Shown here in pieces: positions 1 to 7,092 of a DNA stretch of 9,637 nucleotides. Position 1 is the stretch's first letter. Each line of letters starts with the position of its first letter. The notes beneath the pieces were generated by a model. That model was not told the origin of the DNA, searched no databases, and saw nothing but the letters and a program-made list of their open reading frames with translations. The stretch is from positions 1-9,637 of the forward strand of contig JALSJY010000228.1 of NCBI GenBank assembly GCA_026989045.1, given 5' to 3'. This DNA is from Hyphomicrobiales bacterium. Its GTDB lineage: Bacteria; Pseudomonadota; Alphaproteobacteria; Rhizobiales; Devosiaceae. A program made the translations under genes and the position numbers.

Positions 1-1
1 C

Positions 2-1000
2 CTTGCGGTTTCTTTGGAATCAACTGCTCTCCCGGCATTAGTAATTGTTGGTGGTATTATTTCAACTTATGAAATTGCTGGTTTGTTTGGCATTGCAGTT
101 TCTGTTGCAACAATGCTTGCTCTAGCTGGTATGGTTGTAGCGCTTGATGCTTTTGGTCCTGTTACTGATAATGCTGGTGGTATTGCTGAAATGGCTGGCC
201 TTGATGAAAGCGTTCGTAAAAACACAGATGCGCTTGATGCAGTTGGTAATACAACGAAAGCCGTAACCAAGGGTTATGCTATTGGCTCAGCCGGTCTTGG
301 TGCTTTGGTGTTGTTTGCAGCTTATACGCAAGACATTATCCACTTTACTAAAGTGGCAGTTGAGGGAAGCTTCTTCTATGGTCTTGATTTAGCAAAAATG
401 ACTTTTTCACTAACTGATCCTTATGTAGTAGTTGGTTTGTTAATTGGTGGTTTGTTGCCTTTCTTATTTGGTGGCATGTCTATGACTGCTGTTGGCCGTG
501 CTGCTCAATCTGTTGTGGTTGAGGTTCGCCGTCAATTTAAAGAAAAACCCGGTATTATGGAAGGCACGGAAAAGCCTGATTATGGTCGTGCCGTTGATAT
601 GCTGACTAAAGCTGCTATTAAGGAAATGATTATTCCTTCAATGCTTCCAGTGCTTTCACCAATTGTTGTATTTGGTGTTATCTATTGGATTGCTGGGCCA
701 GAAGCAGCTTTCTCATCACTTGGTGCTATGCTTATGGGTGTAATTGTTACTGGTCTGTTTGTAGCTATTTCAATGACTGCTGGTGGCGGTGCTTGGGATA
801 ATGCCAAGAAGAGCTTTGAAGATGGCTTTACCGACAAAGATGGTGTGCTGCATGAAAAAGGCTCAGAGGCTCATAAAGCATCTGTAACAGGCGATACTGT
901 TGGTGATCCATATAAGGATACTGCGGGCCCGGCTGTGAACCCAATGATTAAAATCACAAATATTGTGGCTTTATTATTGCTTGCAGTGCTTGCTCGCTAA
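2..1000 (+). CDS. hppA: K+-independent H+-translocating membrane pyrophosphatase, C-terminal part (5' truncated by window)
   Basis: This membrane enzyme hydrolyses pyrophosphate in the cytoplasm and pumps protons across the inner membrane. The reading frame is already open at base 2 (LAVSLES...), so the TTG at 14 is not the start; about 332 codons of a family usually near 700 residues are present. Family landmarks are TDNAGGIAEM (about 164-193), GNTTKAVTKGYAIGSAGLG, GGGAWDNAKKSFEDG and the near-C-terminal VTGDTVGDPYKDTAGPA, separated by long hydrophobic helices. In GNTTKAVTKG the lysine codon at 257-259 and the threonine codon at 266-268 occupy the positions where K+-dependent members have Ala and Gly, so this belongs to the K+-independent H+-pumping class. 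The gene ends with TAA at 998-1000 and has its own terminator, so it is probably a separate transcription unit from the B12 genes. Family assignment is very secure; the K+ class rests on known diagnostic residues. Confidence 0.97.
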   Translation, partial: LAVSLESTALPALVIVGGIISTYEIAGLFGIAVSVATMLALAGMVVALDAFGPVTDNAGGIAEMAGLDESVRKNTDALDAVGNTTKAVTKGYAIGSAGLGALVLFAAYTQDIIHFTKVAVEGSFFYGLDLAKMTFSLTDPYVVVGLLIGGLLPFLFGGMSMTAVGRAAQSVVVEVRRQFKEKPGIMEGTEKPDYGRAVDMLTKAAIKEMIIPSMLPVLSPIVVFGVIYWIAGPEAAFSSLGAMLMGVIVTGLFVAISMTAGGGAWDNAKKSFEDGFTDKDGVLHEKGSEAHKASVTGDTVGDPYKDTAGPAVNPMIKITNIVALLLLAVLAR

Positions 1001-1021
1001 GTTAAAAATATTCTTTTTAAG

Positions 1022-1051
1022 AAGGCCGACCCTAAAAAGTTGGCCTTTTTT
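1022..1051 (+). terminator. Intrinsic (rho-independent) terminator of hppA
   Basis: Bases 1022-1030 (AAGGCCGAC) pair with 1039-1047 (GTTGGCCTT) as a 9-bp stem with one G-U pair and an 8-base loop. The stem runs into a T tract at 1046-1051. It lies 22 bases after the hppA stop codon and insulates the B12 operon from hppA transcription. Confidence 0.9.
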
Positions 1052-1052
1052 A

Positions 1053-1081
1053 TTGCTTGCAGTTTGATCTTATGCCATCAT
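1053..1081 (+). promoter_or_regulatory. Weak candidate promoter for the riboswitch-B12 operon
   Basis: A promoter is needed between the hppA terminator and the riboswitch, leaving only about 50 bases. The best sigma70-like pair I see is TTGCTT (1053-1058), a 17-base spacer, and CATCAT (1076-1081), which is 4 of 6 to TATAAT. The match is poor and the -35 box overlaps the terminator tail, so this is only a placement suggestion. Confidence 0.22.
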
Positions 1082-1100
1082 GATTTTTTGGTTGGCGCTT

Positions 1101-1290
1101 CGAATCATAACAGGTTTGAGGCTTAATAGGGAACACGGTTAAACTTACCCAAAAGGGAGTTGAATCCGAGGCTGCCCCCGCAACTGTAAGTGATGAGTTT
1201 TCTCTTATTTTGCCACTGGCGCTAAGGCGTTGGGAAGGCTTGAGAGAAGGCGAAAAAAACATCATGAGCCAGGATACCTGCCCGCCTAGT
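1101..1290 (+). promoter_or_regulatory. Cobalamin (B12) riboswitch
   Basis: The conserved blocks of the adenosylcobalamin aptamer appear in the correct order. They are CAGGTTTGAGGCTTAATAGG then GGGAA (1111-1133), GGTT...AATCC forming the next arm (1137-1166), GCTGCCCCCGCAACTGTAA (1171-1189), GCCACTGG...TGGGAAGGC (1212-1239), and the B12 box GAGCCAGGATACCTGCCCG (1266-1284). The closing pairing is CAGGT (1111-1115) with ACCTG (1276-1280). The riboswitch lies 140-330 bases before a CbiM-like cobalt permease and cobW-cobN-cobO, so high adenosylcobalamin should reduce their expression. The aptamer is certain; whether it acts on transcription or translation is not clear, as no strong T-tract terminator follows. 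Confidence 0.95.
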
Positions 1291-1331
1291 GAAATTTAAC
1301 TTTATCGTCGGTGGGACGAGAGGAAGGGCAG
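1278..1331 (+). promoter_or_regulatory. Possible riboswitch expression platform
   Basis: CTGCCC (1278-1283), part of the B12 box that closes the aptamer, is perfectly complementary to GGGCAG (1326-1331). The latter directly follows the strong Shine-Dalgarno-like AGGAAGGG (1321-1328). A small hairpin TCGTC/GACGA (about 1306-1319) sits between them. The two pairings of CTGCCC are mutually exclusive, as expected for a switching region. This is inferred from base pairing alone; it is the only candidate platform I found before the first large gene. Confidence 0.35.
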
Positions 1332-1333
1332 AC

Positions 1334-1354
1334 ATGGCAAAGCCAGATATTTAG
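1334..1354 (+). CDS. Possible 6-codon leader peptide (MAKPDI) after the riboswitch
   Basis: ATG at 1334 follows AGGAAGGG (1321-1328) by five bases, and the frame MAKPDI ends at TAG 1352-1354. This ribosome binding site is better than that of the first real gene in the operon (1429). It may be a translated leader mini-ORF, or the purine-rich tract may have another role in the expression platform. There is no homology evidence; it is listed because the spacing and strength of the site are unusual. Confidence 0.25.
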   Translation: MAKPDI

Positions 1355-1428
1355 CAAATTTTCTTTCAGCAATATAAATTCGCGCGATTAAAAACCGCCA
1401 AATAAATCATATAAATTGGAAAAATAAC
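1355..1428 (+). other. Remaining A/T-rich leader between riboswitch region and first gene
   Basis: Nothing recognisable is seen here apart from GGAAA around 1417-1421, which could serve as a weak ribosome binding site for the gene at 1429. No terminator with a GC-rich stem and T tract is present. Confidence 0.5.
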
Positions 1429-2082
1429 ATGCATATTGAATTAGGCATAATTGCCGCTACAAAACTAACCCTTGCTAATATTGGCGCTATTGCTACCCTT
1501 TCTACTAACGTTATTAAATTTGTTAAAAAGCCAAGCTTGATAATTAAAACTATCTTTTCCGCTGTGTTTTTCACTGCCTTTATGCAGGCATTTCATATGC
1601 CTGTTGGCGCATCGGAACTGCATTTTATTGGTGCTTCAATCGTATATTTATTCTTTGGATTTGTGCCGACCTTATTTGGGTTTGCGCTTGGGCTTTTGTT
1701 GCAGGCGTTGATTTTTGAGCCTGCCGATATGTTGCATATTGGGGTGAATATTCTCTCGCTTTCTATCCCGCTAATTGCTGCCCATGCGCTTTATGGCAAA
1801 AAGTTTTTTGCTAAAGAAAATCCTAGCAAAGTAAGCTGGGCTAATATTGCCCGTTTTGACGCGATATATTATGGCGGGGTTATTGCTATGGTGGCTTTTT
1901 GGCTATCTATTGGAAATGAGCCAATGCCATTGGCTAATTGGGCAATGTTTGCAATTGCCTATATGCCAATAGTGCTTATTGAGCCTGTTATCACTTATGG
2001 TGTTTTAAGATTAGGTCAGTCTCATTGGGGCAAAAAATCTTTGCGCAAAATCAGCGTGGCGGGCAAGCTTAAATTTTCTTAA
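1429..2082 (+). CDS. cbiM: CbiM-like cobalt transport permease (ECF-type S component), stand-alone
   Basis: This is a 217-residue inner-membrane protein resembling the substrate-binding subunit of CbiMNQO/NikMNQO metal importers. The diagnostic N terminus MHIELG supports the ATG at 1429: in this family the free amine of Met1 and His2 help coordinate the metal. A second landmark, FHMPVGASELHFIGAS (55-70), corresponds to the region of CbiM carrying the further metal-binding His, here probably His65. LLLQALIFEP...GVNILSLSIP (about 90-114) matches the following CbiM helix signature. About six hydrophobic segments are visible (near 5-25, 41-55, 66-95, 105-120, 147-161 and 171-194). The gene is the first after a B12 riboswitch and 17 bases before cobW, which favours Co2+ over Ni2+ as substrate. 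No CbiN, CbiQ or CbiO gene follows, which is odd for an ECF system. Family similarity is fairly strong; substrate is inferred from context. Confidence 0.82.
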   Translation: MHIELGIIAATKLTLANIGAIATLSTNVIKFVKKPSLIIKTIFSAVFFTAFMQAFHMPVGASELHFIGASIVYLFFGFVPTLFGFALGLLLQALIFEPADMLHIGVNILSLSIPLIAAHALYGKKFFAKENPSKVSWANIARFDAIYYGGVIAMVAFWLSIGNEPMPLANWAMFAIAYMPIVLIEPVITYGVLRLGQSHWGKKSLRKISVAGKLKFS

Positions 2083-2099
2083 AAGATTAGAGTTAAATA

Positions 2100-3152
2100 A
2101 TGCAAAAAATTCCGACAACTATCATTACCGGCTTTTTAGGAGCCGGTAAAACCACCTTAGTGCGCCATGTGTTAGAAAATGCCAATGGTAAGCGTATTGC
2201 CTTAATCATTAATGAATTTGGTGATGTTGGGGTTGATGGTGAATTGCTTAAGGGGTGCGGTGATGAGAGTTGCCAAGAAAATGGAGTTGATGATATTGTT
2301 GAGTTGGCAAATGGTTGTATCTGTTGCACGGTGGCGGACGAGTTTATTCCTGTTATGGAGAAGATTTTAGCACGAGAAAACCTGCCCGATCATATTATTA
2401 TTGAAACTTCAGGGCTGGCATTGCCGCAACCATTGGTAAAGGCGTTTAATTGGCCTGAAATAAAAACTAAAGTCACGATAGATGGCGTAGTAAGCGTTGT
2501 TGATGCACTAGCGCTTAGTGAGGGGCGGTTTGCTAGCAATGAAAAAGCAGTGAATGAGCAAAGAGCAGAAGACGAGATGCTTGATCACACAACAGCTTTA
2601 GGCGAATTATTTGAAGATCAGTTAATTTGCGCTGATTTAATCATTATCAATAAAATTGATTTGGTGGAGGCTGGCAGGATTGATGAGGTTGCTCAAACAA
2701 TAAAACAAGAAGCAAGAAATGGCACGGGCATTATTAAATCGGCAAATGGTATTGTTGATGTCAATGCATTATTGGGTATGGGATTGGCTAGTGAGAGCGA
2801 CTTATCGGGTAGAGAAAGCCACCATGAATTACATCATGAGGGAGGTGAGCATGAACATGATGATTTCACCTCTTTTTCACTATCTATGCCAGCCAGTGAA
2901 AATAAGATTGAGCTAATTTCATTGATTGAGGAAATTATTAAACAGCATGATATTTTGCGTCTAAAAGGTTTTGCGGCGATTAAGGGAAGTGATGCTAGGC
3001 TGGTTATTCAAGCGGTTGGCTCACGTGTGAATTCTTGGTTCGATAGGGCTTTTAATGAGGGTGAGAGCCGCAAAACTTCACTGGTGGTGATAGGGCAAAA
3101 GGGGCTTGATGAGAAGGCAATAAAAGAGCGATTATTGGGGTTGGGTAGTTGA
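2100..3152 (+). CDS. cobW: CobW, metal-binding GTPase of cobalamin synthesis
   Basis: A G3E-family P-loop GTPase of 350 residues, presumed to act as a cytoplasmic cobalt chaperone serving the CobNST chelatase. Walker A is GFLGAGKTTL (11-20), the metal-binding GCICC motif is at 72-76, ETSG (102-105) is a switch motif, and NKIDL (184-188) is the guanine-specificity motif. A His-rich stretch, SHHELHHEGGEHEHDD, lies at 240-255 between the GTPase and the C-terminal CobW domain (about 256-348) and probably binds metal. An additional Cys pair lies in KGCGDESCQ (51-59). The gene sits 17 bases after the permease and directly before cobN, the classical position that separates true CobW from zinc-related paralogues. 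The ATG at 2100 begins right before the canonical beta strand (QKIPTTIITGF), with only a weak GAG-type ribosome binding site upstream. Confidence 0.95.
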   Translation: MQKIPTTIITGFLGAGKTTLVRHVLENANGKRIALIINEFGDVGVDGELLKGCGDESCQENGVDDIVELANGCICCTVADEFIPVMEKILARENLPDHIIIETSGLALPQPLVKAFNWPEIKTKVTIDGVVSVVDALALSEGRFASNEKAVNEQRAEDEMLDHTTALGELFEDQLICADLIIINKIDLVEAGRIDEVAQTIKQEARNGTGIIKSANGIVDVNALLGMGLASESDLSGRESHHELHHEGGEHEHDDFTSFSLSMPASENKIELISLIEEIIKQHDILRLKGFAAIKGSDARLVIQAVGSRVNSWFDRAFNEGESRKTSLVVIGQKGLDEKAIKERLLGLGS

Positions 3153-3153
3153 G

Positions 3154-3283
3154 GGTGCATTTTATATTATCTCAAACTAGCTGTCACTCTGAGCGTAAGC
3201 GAAGAGTCTTTAGCATTGGGAATAAAATTCTTCGGCTGTGCCTCAGAATGACAGTGAAGAAAAAGAATGATTCAAAATGCACC
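3154..3283 (+). promoter_or_regulatory. Inverted repeat able to mask the cobN start codon
   Basis: GGTGCATTTT (3154-3163), two bases after the cobW stop, is a perfect 10-base reverse complement of AAAATGCACC (3274-3283), which contains the cobN ATG (3277-3279). A G-U pair extends the stem by one. The 110 bases between the arms are mostly another self-complementary repeat, which would bring the arms together. In mRNA this would bury the cobN initiation site in a stem. Only the complementarity is seen; a regulatory effect is inferred. Confidence 0.45.
3182..3254 (+). repeat. Short palindromic repeat (TGTCACTCTGAG family) between cobW and cobN
   Basis: The left arm TGTCACTCTGAGC...GCGAAGAGTCT (from 3182) is mirrored by ATTCTTCGGC...CCTCAGAATGACA (to about 3253), giving an imperfect palindrome of about 73 bases that could form one long hairpin in the transcript. 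Similar TGTCAnnCTGAGC-type repeats occur as dispersed intergenic palindromes in many bacteria. Three degenerate relatives are present at 8784-9002 in this window, confirming a dispersed family. Here it separates two otherwise closely spaced operon genes. Confidence 0.85.
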
Positions 3284-6200
3284 TATTAGCCGCTCAATCG
3301 GGGGAGATACAACAAGAAGGTGAGGCTATCGACCTAGGCCAGACCTCAGGCGATATTATTTTTGCTACTAGCGCTGATAGTGAATTAGTGGCGCTTGCTG
3401 GGGCGGTTGATAGGGCTAAATCTAGCGACTTGCGGCTCGCCAATATTTTAAGCCTTAGTCATAATCTTTCGATTGATCTTTGGCTTGAAAATACTGTTCA
3501 ACATAGCAAATTAGTGGTTATTCGCCTGCTTGGCGGTATTGCTTATTGGCAATATGGGGTGGATGAATTGTTAGCGCTTTGTGCAAGCAAGAAAATTAAA
3601 TTAGTGCTTTTATCGGGTGACGCTAATCCTGATGCTTCACTTATTGAGCGCTCTAATATTCAGACAAGCGAATGGCATTATTTGCACCAGCTTTTTAACA
3701 TTGGTGGTGCAAAAAATATGGATTTAGCGCTTGGCGCTTTTAGAGATTTAGCTGACGGGAAGAATATTTCATATAGCAAAATAGAGCCACTGGCTCGTTT
3801 TGGGCTTTGGGATTTTGATGAACTTAACTCTTTGTCATTGCGAGGAGCCCAGTCCGCTGGCGTGAGGCAAAAAGAAGGGCGACGAAGCAATCCAGAGTCT
3901 TTTCAACAAACTCTACCTTTTTGGATTGCCACACCCCTTTCAGGGGTTCGCAATAACGCTAGAGGCAGAAATAAATATATCCCAATTTTATTTTATCGAG
4001 CTACACTTGAGGGAGCAGGAAGCGCAACGCTTGAGGCTTTAATAAGCGAGCTAAAAAAAGCCTCTCTTATTCCGGTGCCAATATTTATCTCATCATTAAA
4101 ACAACAAGATTGCATAGATTTTGTGCGCTCTATTTTTAACAAATATCCGGCGCAAATAGTGCTTAATCTAACTGGGTTTTCACTAGGGATTGATGGCATT
4201 AAAAAACAGCAAAACCCATTTGCCAATATTGATGCTCCGATAATTCAGCTGTTGCAAAGCGCACAACCAAGAGAAATTTGGCTTGCTGACAAACAAGGAT
4301 TAAGCGCTAAAGACCTTGCAATGCAGATTGTGCTGCCTGAGCTTGATGGTCGCATTGGTTGCTTGATTGTTGGACATAAAGAAAAATCATATTGGCATGA
4401 AAATACTCAATGTCAATTAGCAATATATTCACCACTTAAAGAGGGCATTAGCAAGGCTGTTGAGTTAAGTAAAAATTGGGTAAATTTGCGCCAGAGCGAA
4501 CCAGAAAAAAAGCGCATTACTATGGTGCTAGCTAACTATCCTGTGCGTGATGGGCGCATTGCTAATGGGGTGGGTTATGATGCACCGCAATCTAGTGTTG
4601 AGATTTTGAGAGCGCTTGAGGGGGCTGGTTATGATTTAAAAAAACTGCCAAAAAACGGCAATCAGCTGATTGAGTTGATGCAATCAGGGCCAACAAACGC
4701 TAATCCAAAGCGTGGAACTGGCGGCGCTATTTTGCCGCTAAAAACCTATCAATCCTTATTTGCAAAATTGCCAAAGCAAATTCAAGAGGAGGTGAATAAG
4801 CGCTGGGGTGATGCCAAAAATGATCCATTTCACCGTAAAGATGGGCTTCACTTACCAGTAAAAATCTTTGGAAATGTTGCAATATTACTGCAACCAGCAC
4901 GTGGTTATGATCAAGATATAGATGCAAATTATCATGATCCCGATCTTGTGCCGCCGCATGCTTATTTTGCTGTTTACCTCTGGATAAAATATATTTTCAA
5001 AACCCATGCGCTTATTCACAATGGCAAACATGGCAATCTTGAATGGCTACCTGGAAAAGCCATTGCGCTAGATGAGGCAAGCTATCCGCTTGCGCTTTGG
5101 GGCAATATCCCGCACTTTTATCCATTTATTGTCAATGATCCCGGTGAGGGAACGCAAGCAAAAAGGCGCACTGGAGCTGTGATAATAGATCATCTTGTTC
5201 CCCCGCTTACTCGGGCTGAAACCTATGGTCATTTGAAAGACCTTGAAAGCCTATTGGACGAATATTATGCGGCTTCTGGCATGGATAGGCGGCGTTTGGC
5301 GGCATTAAAAAAGCGTATTTTGGACTATACTAAAGATAGCGCGCTTGATAAAGATATTGCTTTACCTAGCGATGAAGATGCAGCGCTTGGTGAGATTGAT
5401 AATTATTTATGCGAATTAAAAGAAGCACAAATTCGTGATGGATTGCATATTTTTGGACAAAGCCCAACGGGAGAATTAGAGCGAGATTTAATTGTTGCTT
5501 TGGCACGAGTGCCAAGAGGGGAGGATTTAAGCGAGGCTTCTTTTATTAGGGCAATTAGCGATGATCTTAAATTGGGATTTGATCCGCTAAGCGCAAAATT
5601 GGGCAAGGAATGGCGAGGTCCAAAACCAAAAATCTTAAAAGAAGTTTCAAATGATATTTGGCGAACTAATGGCGATACAATAGAGCGGCTTGAATTGCTG
5701 GCGGCAAAATTTGTGATGGGTGAAAAATTGCCACAAGATTTTTCAAACAGTAAAATAGTTATACAAACAATTGATGAGCTTATTCGTCCAAGATTGGCAA
5801 ATTGTGGGGCAAATGAAATTAAATCTTTGCTTGATGGATTGGCTGGGAAATTTATTATGCCCGGCGCTTCGGGTGCGCCCTCGCGTGGGCGGCTTGATGT
5901 TTTGCCAACGGGGCGTAATTTTTATTCGGTTGATGTTCGCTCTGTGCCAACGCAAGTGGCGTGGGAATTGGGACAAAAATCCGCAACGAATTTGCTAGAG
6001 CGTCATTTTCAAGATAATGGCAATCATCTAAAATCTATTGCGCTTAGTGTTTGGGGAACTGCCAATATGCGCACAGGTGGCGATGATATTGCCCAAGCCT
6101 TAGCGCTGATAGGTGCAAAGCCCAAGTGGGATTCTTCTTCGCTTAGAGTATCAGGGTTTGAAATAATTCCTTTGGCAAAATTAGGCCGCCCAAGGGTTGA

Positions 6201-7092
6201 TGTAACCTTAAAAATTTCAGGTTTTTTCCGTGATGCTTTCCCGCAACTTATCACCCTGTTTGACAATGCAATTCGTGCGATTGGAGCGCTTGATGAGCCA
6301 GCAAGCGAAAATCCTATTGGTGCAAATATGGCAAAAGATGCGCTTGATTTAATGGCAAATGGTAATAGCGATCAGGCGGCGGCATTAGCGGCTGGACATA
6401 GAATTTTTGGCTCAAAACCCGGTAGCTATGGCGCTGGTTTGCAAGGTTTGATGGATAGTGGAGAGTGGGAAGATAAAGTAGATTTTGCTAAAGCATTTCT
6501 TAATTGGGGGCAATATGTTTATGGCAATAAGGCCAAGGGATTGCCAGAGCAGGAGCGTTTTAAGGCTCGTCTAAGCGATATTGAAGCAGTGGTGCATAAT
6601 CAGGACAATCGTGAGCATGACTTGCTTGATAGTGATGATTATTATCAATTTGAGGGCGGACTTATCGCTTCGATTGAGGCGCTAAAAGGAGTGAAACCGC
6701 TTGCTTATCATAATGATCATTCTCGCCCTGAGAATCCAAAGGTGCGCACACTAGAAGAAGAAATATCATTTGTTATGCGCTCACGAGTTAGCAATCCAAA
6801 ATGGATAAAGGGTGTGATGCGGCACGGCTATAAGGGGGCGTTTGAAATTATTGCCTCTGTTGATTATATGTTTGCCTTTGCCGCCACAACTGGAGCGGTA
6901 AAAACTCATCATTTTGATTTGGCGTTTGAGGTTTTTATTTTGGATGAAAAAGTTAAAGATTTTATTGAGCAAAATAACCCGCATGGTTATGATGAGTTAA
7001 GAAATAAGTTTAACGAAGCAATAGAGCGTGGTTTATGGCAACCTAAATCTAATGCTGTTTATGCAAAGCTGAGTGGAGAGAATGATGAATAA
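3277..7092 (+). CDS. cobN: Aerobic cobaltochelatase subunit CobN, carrying an in-frame repeat insertion
   Basis: This is the large subunit of the ATP-dependent CobN-CobS-CobT chelatase, which inserts Co2+ into hydrogenobyrinic acid a,c-diamide in the cytoplasm. Its 1271 residues are normal for alphaproteobacterial CobN. The start is fixed by the characteristic N terminus MHLLAAQSGEI...EAIDLGQ...GDI, although the Shine-Dalgarno sequence is weak (A/G-rich 3257-3268). Core landmarks are VVFYRA-like ILFYRATLEGAG (about 238-249), ALIHNGKHGNLEWLPGK (about 578-594), FIVNDPGEGTQAKRR, GASGAPSRGRLDVLPTGRNF (about 862-881), YSVDVRSVPTQ, YGAGLQGLMDSGEW and MRHGYKGAFEI near the C terminus. Residues about 187-227 (LSLRGAQSAGVRQKEGRR... 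to ...FWIATPLSGVRNNA) are translated from a palindromic repeat and are not part of the normal protein; the frame is kept. cobS and cobT are not in the window. The stop overlaps cobO. Confidence 0.97.
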   Translation: MHLLAAQSGEIQQEGEAIDLGQTSGDIIFATSADSELVALAGAVDRAKSSDLRLANILSLSHNLSIDLWLENTVQHSKLVVIRLLGGIAYWQYGVDELLALCASKKIKLVLLSGDANPDASLIERSNIQTSEWHYLHQLFNIGGAKNMDLALGAFRDLADGKNISYSKIEPLARFGLWDFDELNSLSLRGAQSAGVRQKEGRRSNPESFQQTLPFWIATPLSGVRNNARGRNKYIPILFYRATLEGAGSATLEALISELKKASLIPVPIFISSLKQQDCIDFVRSIFNKYPAQIVLNLTGFSLGIDGIKKQQNPFANIDAPIIQLLQSAQPREIWLADKQGLSAKDLAMQIVLPELDGRIGCLIVGHKEKSYWHENTQCQLAIYSPLKEGISKAVELSKNWVNLRQSEPEKKRITMVLANYPVRDGRIANGVGYDAPQSSVEILRALEGAGYDLKKLPKNGNQLIELMQSGPTNANPKRGTGGAILPLKTYQSLFAKLPKQIQEEVNKRWGDAKNDPFHRKDGLHLPVKIFGNVAILLQPARGYDQDIDANYHDPDLVPPHAYFAVYLWIKYIFKTHALIHNGKHGNLEWLPGKAIALDEASYPLALWGNIPHFYPFIVNDPGEGTQAKRRTGAVIIDHLVPPLTRAETYGHLKDLESLLDEYYAASGMDRRRLAALKKRILDYTKDSALDKDIALPSDEDAALGEIDNYLCELKEAQIRDGLHIFGQSPTGELERDLIVALARVPRGEDLSEASFIRAISDDLKLGFDPLSAKLGKEWRGPKPKILKEVSNDIWRTNGDTIERLELLAAKFVMGEKLPQDFSNSKIVIQTIDELIRPRLANCGANEIKSLLDGLAGKFIMPGASGAPSRGRLDVLPTGRNFYSVDVRSVPTQVAWELGQKSATNLLERHFQDNGNHLKSIALSVWGTANMRTGGDDIAQALALIGAKPKWDSSSLRVSGFEIIPLAKLGRPRVDVTLKISGFFRDAFPQLITLFDNAIRAIGALDEPASENPIGANMAKDALDLMANGNSDQAAALAAGHRIFGSKPGSYGAGLQGLMDSGEWEDKVDFAKAFLNWGQYVYGNKAKGLPEQERFKARLSDIEAVVHNQDNREHDLLDSDDYYQFEGGLIASIEALKGVKPLAYHNDHSRPENPKVRTLEEEISFVMRSRVSNPKWIKGVMRHGYKGAFEIIASVDYMFAFAATTGAVKTHHFDLAFEVFILDEKVKDFIEQNNPHGYDELRNKFNEAIERGLWQPKSNAVYAKLSGENDE
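3834..3957 (+). repeat. Palindromic repeat element inserted in frame within cobN
   Basis: GTCATTGCGA (3834-3843) mirrors TCGCAATAAC (3948-3957) with one mismatch, GCAATCCA (3887-3894) mirrors TGGATTGC (3922-3929) exactly, and AGAGT (3894-3898) mirrors ACTCT (3910-3914) at the centre. The unit therefore folds into a long interrupted hairpin. The words ATTGCGAGGAGC and GACGAAGCAATCCA are the hallmark of a widely dispersed bacterial repeat normally found between genes. Here it is translated through without a stop as about 41 residues between FGLWDFDELN and KYIPILFYRA of CobN, like the Rickettsia palindromic elements that invade coding genes. Precise borders are uncertain by a few bases. Confidence 0.88.
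7075..7080 (+). promoter_or_regulatory. Ribosome binding site deciding the cobO start
   Basis: GGAGAG within the end of cobN lies 4 bases before the ATG at 7085 and only 1 base before the ATG at 7082. This favours 7085 as the start of cobO, and makes the in-frame GTG at 7073, which overlaps this site, unlikely. Confidence 0.6.

Noticed and set aside
14..16. TTG at 14 as the start of the pyrophosphatase gene
   Set aside because: The frame is open upstream to base 2, and the protein begins in the middle of a long membrane enzyme, so the gene is truncated by the window rather than starting here.
1050..1265. 71-codon minus-strand frame
   Set aside because: It lies exactly across the cobalamin riboswitch and has no family resemblance; the RNA explains the conservation of this stretch.
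2719..2916. 65-codon plus-strand frame inside cobW
   Set aside because: It is out of frame within a confident CobW coding region and has no recognisable motif.
3834..3957. Frameshift or pseudogene status of cobN caused by the repeat
   Set aside because: The frame is continuous from the conserved N terminus to the conserved C terminus, and the flanking CobN motifs are intact.
5743..5998. Opposing short frames inside cobN (5743-5976 minus and 5771-5998 plus)
   Set aside because: Both are contained in a conserved CobN core segment and are by-products of its codon pattern.
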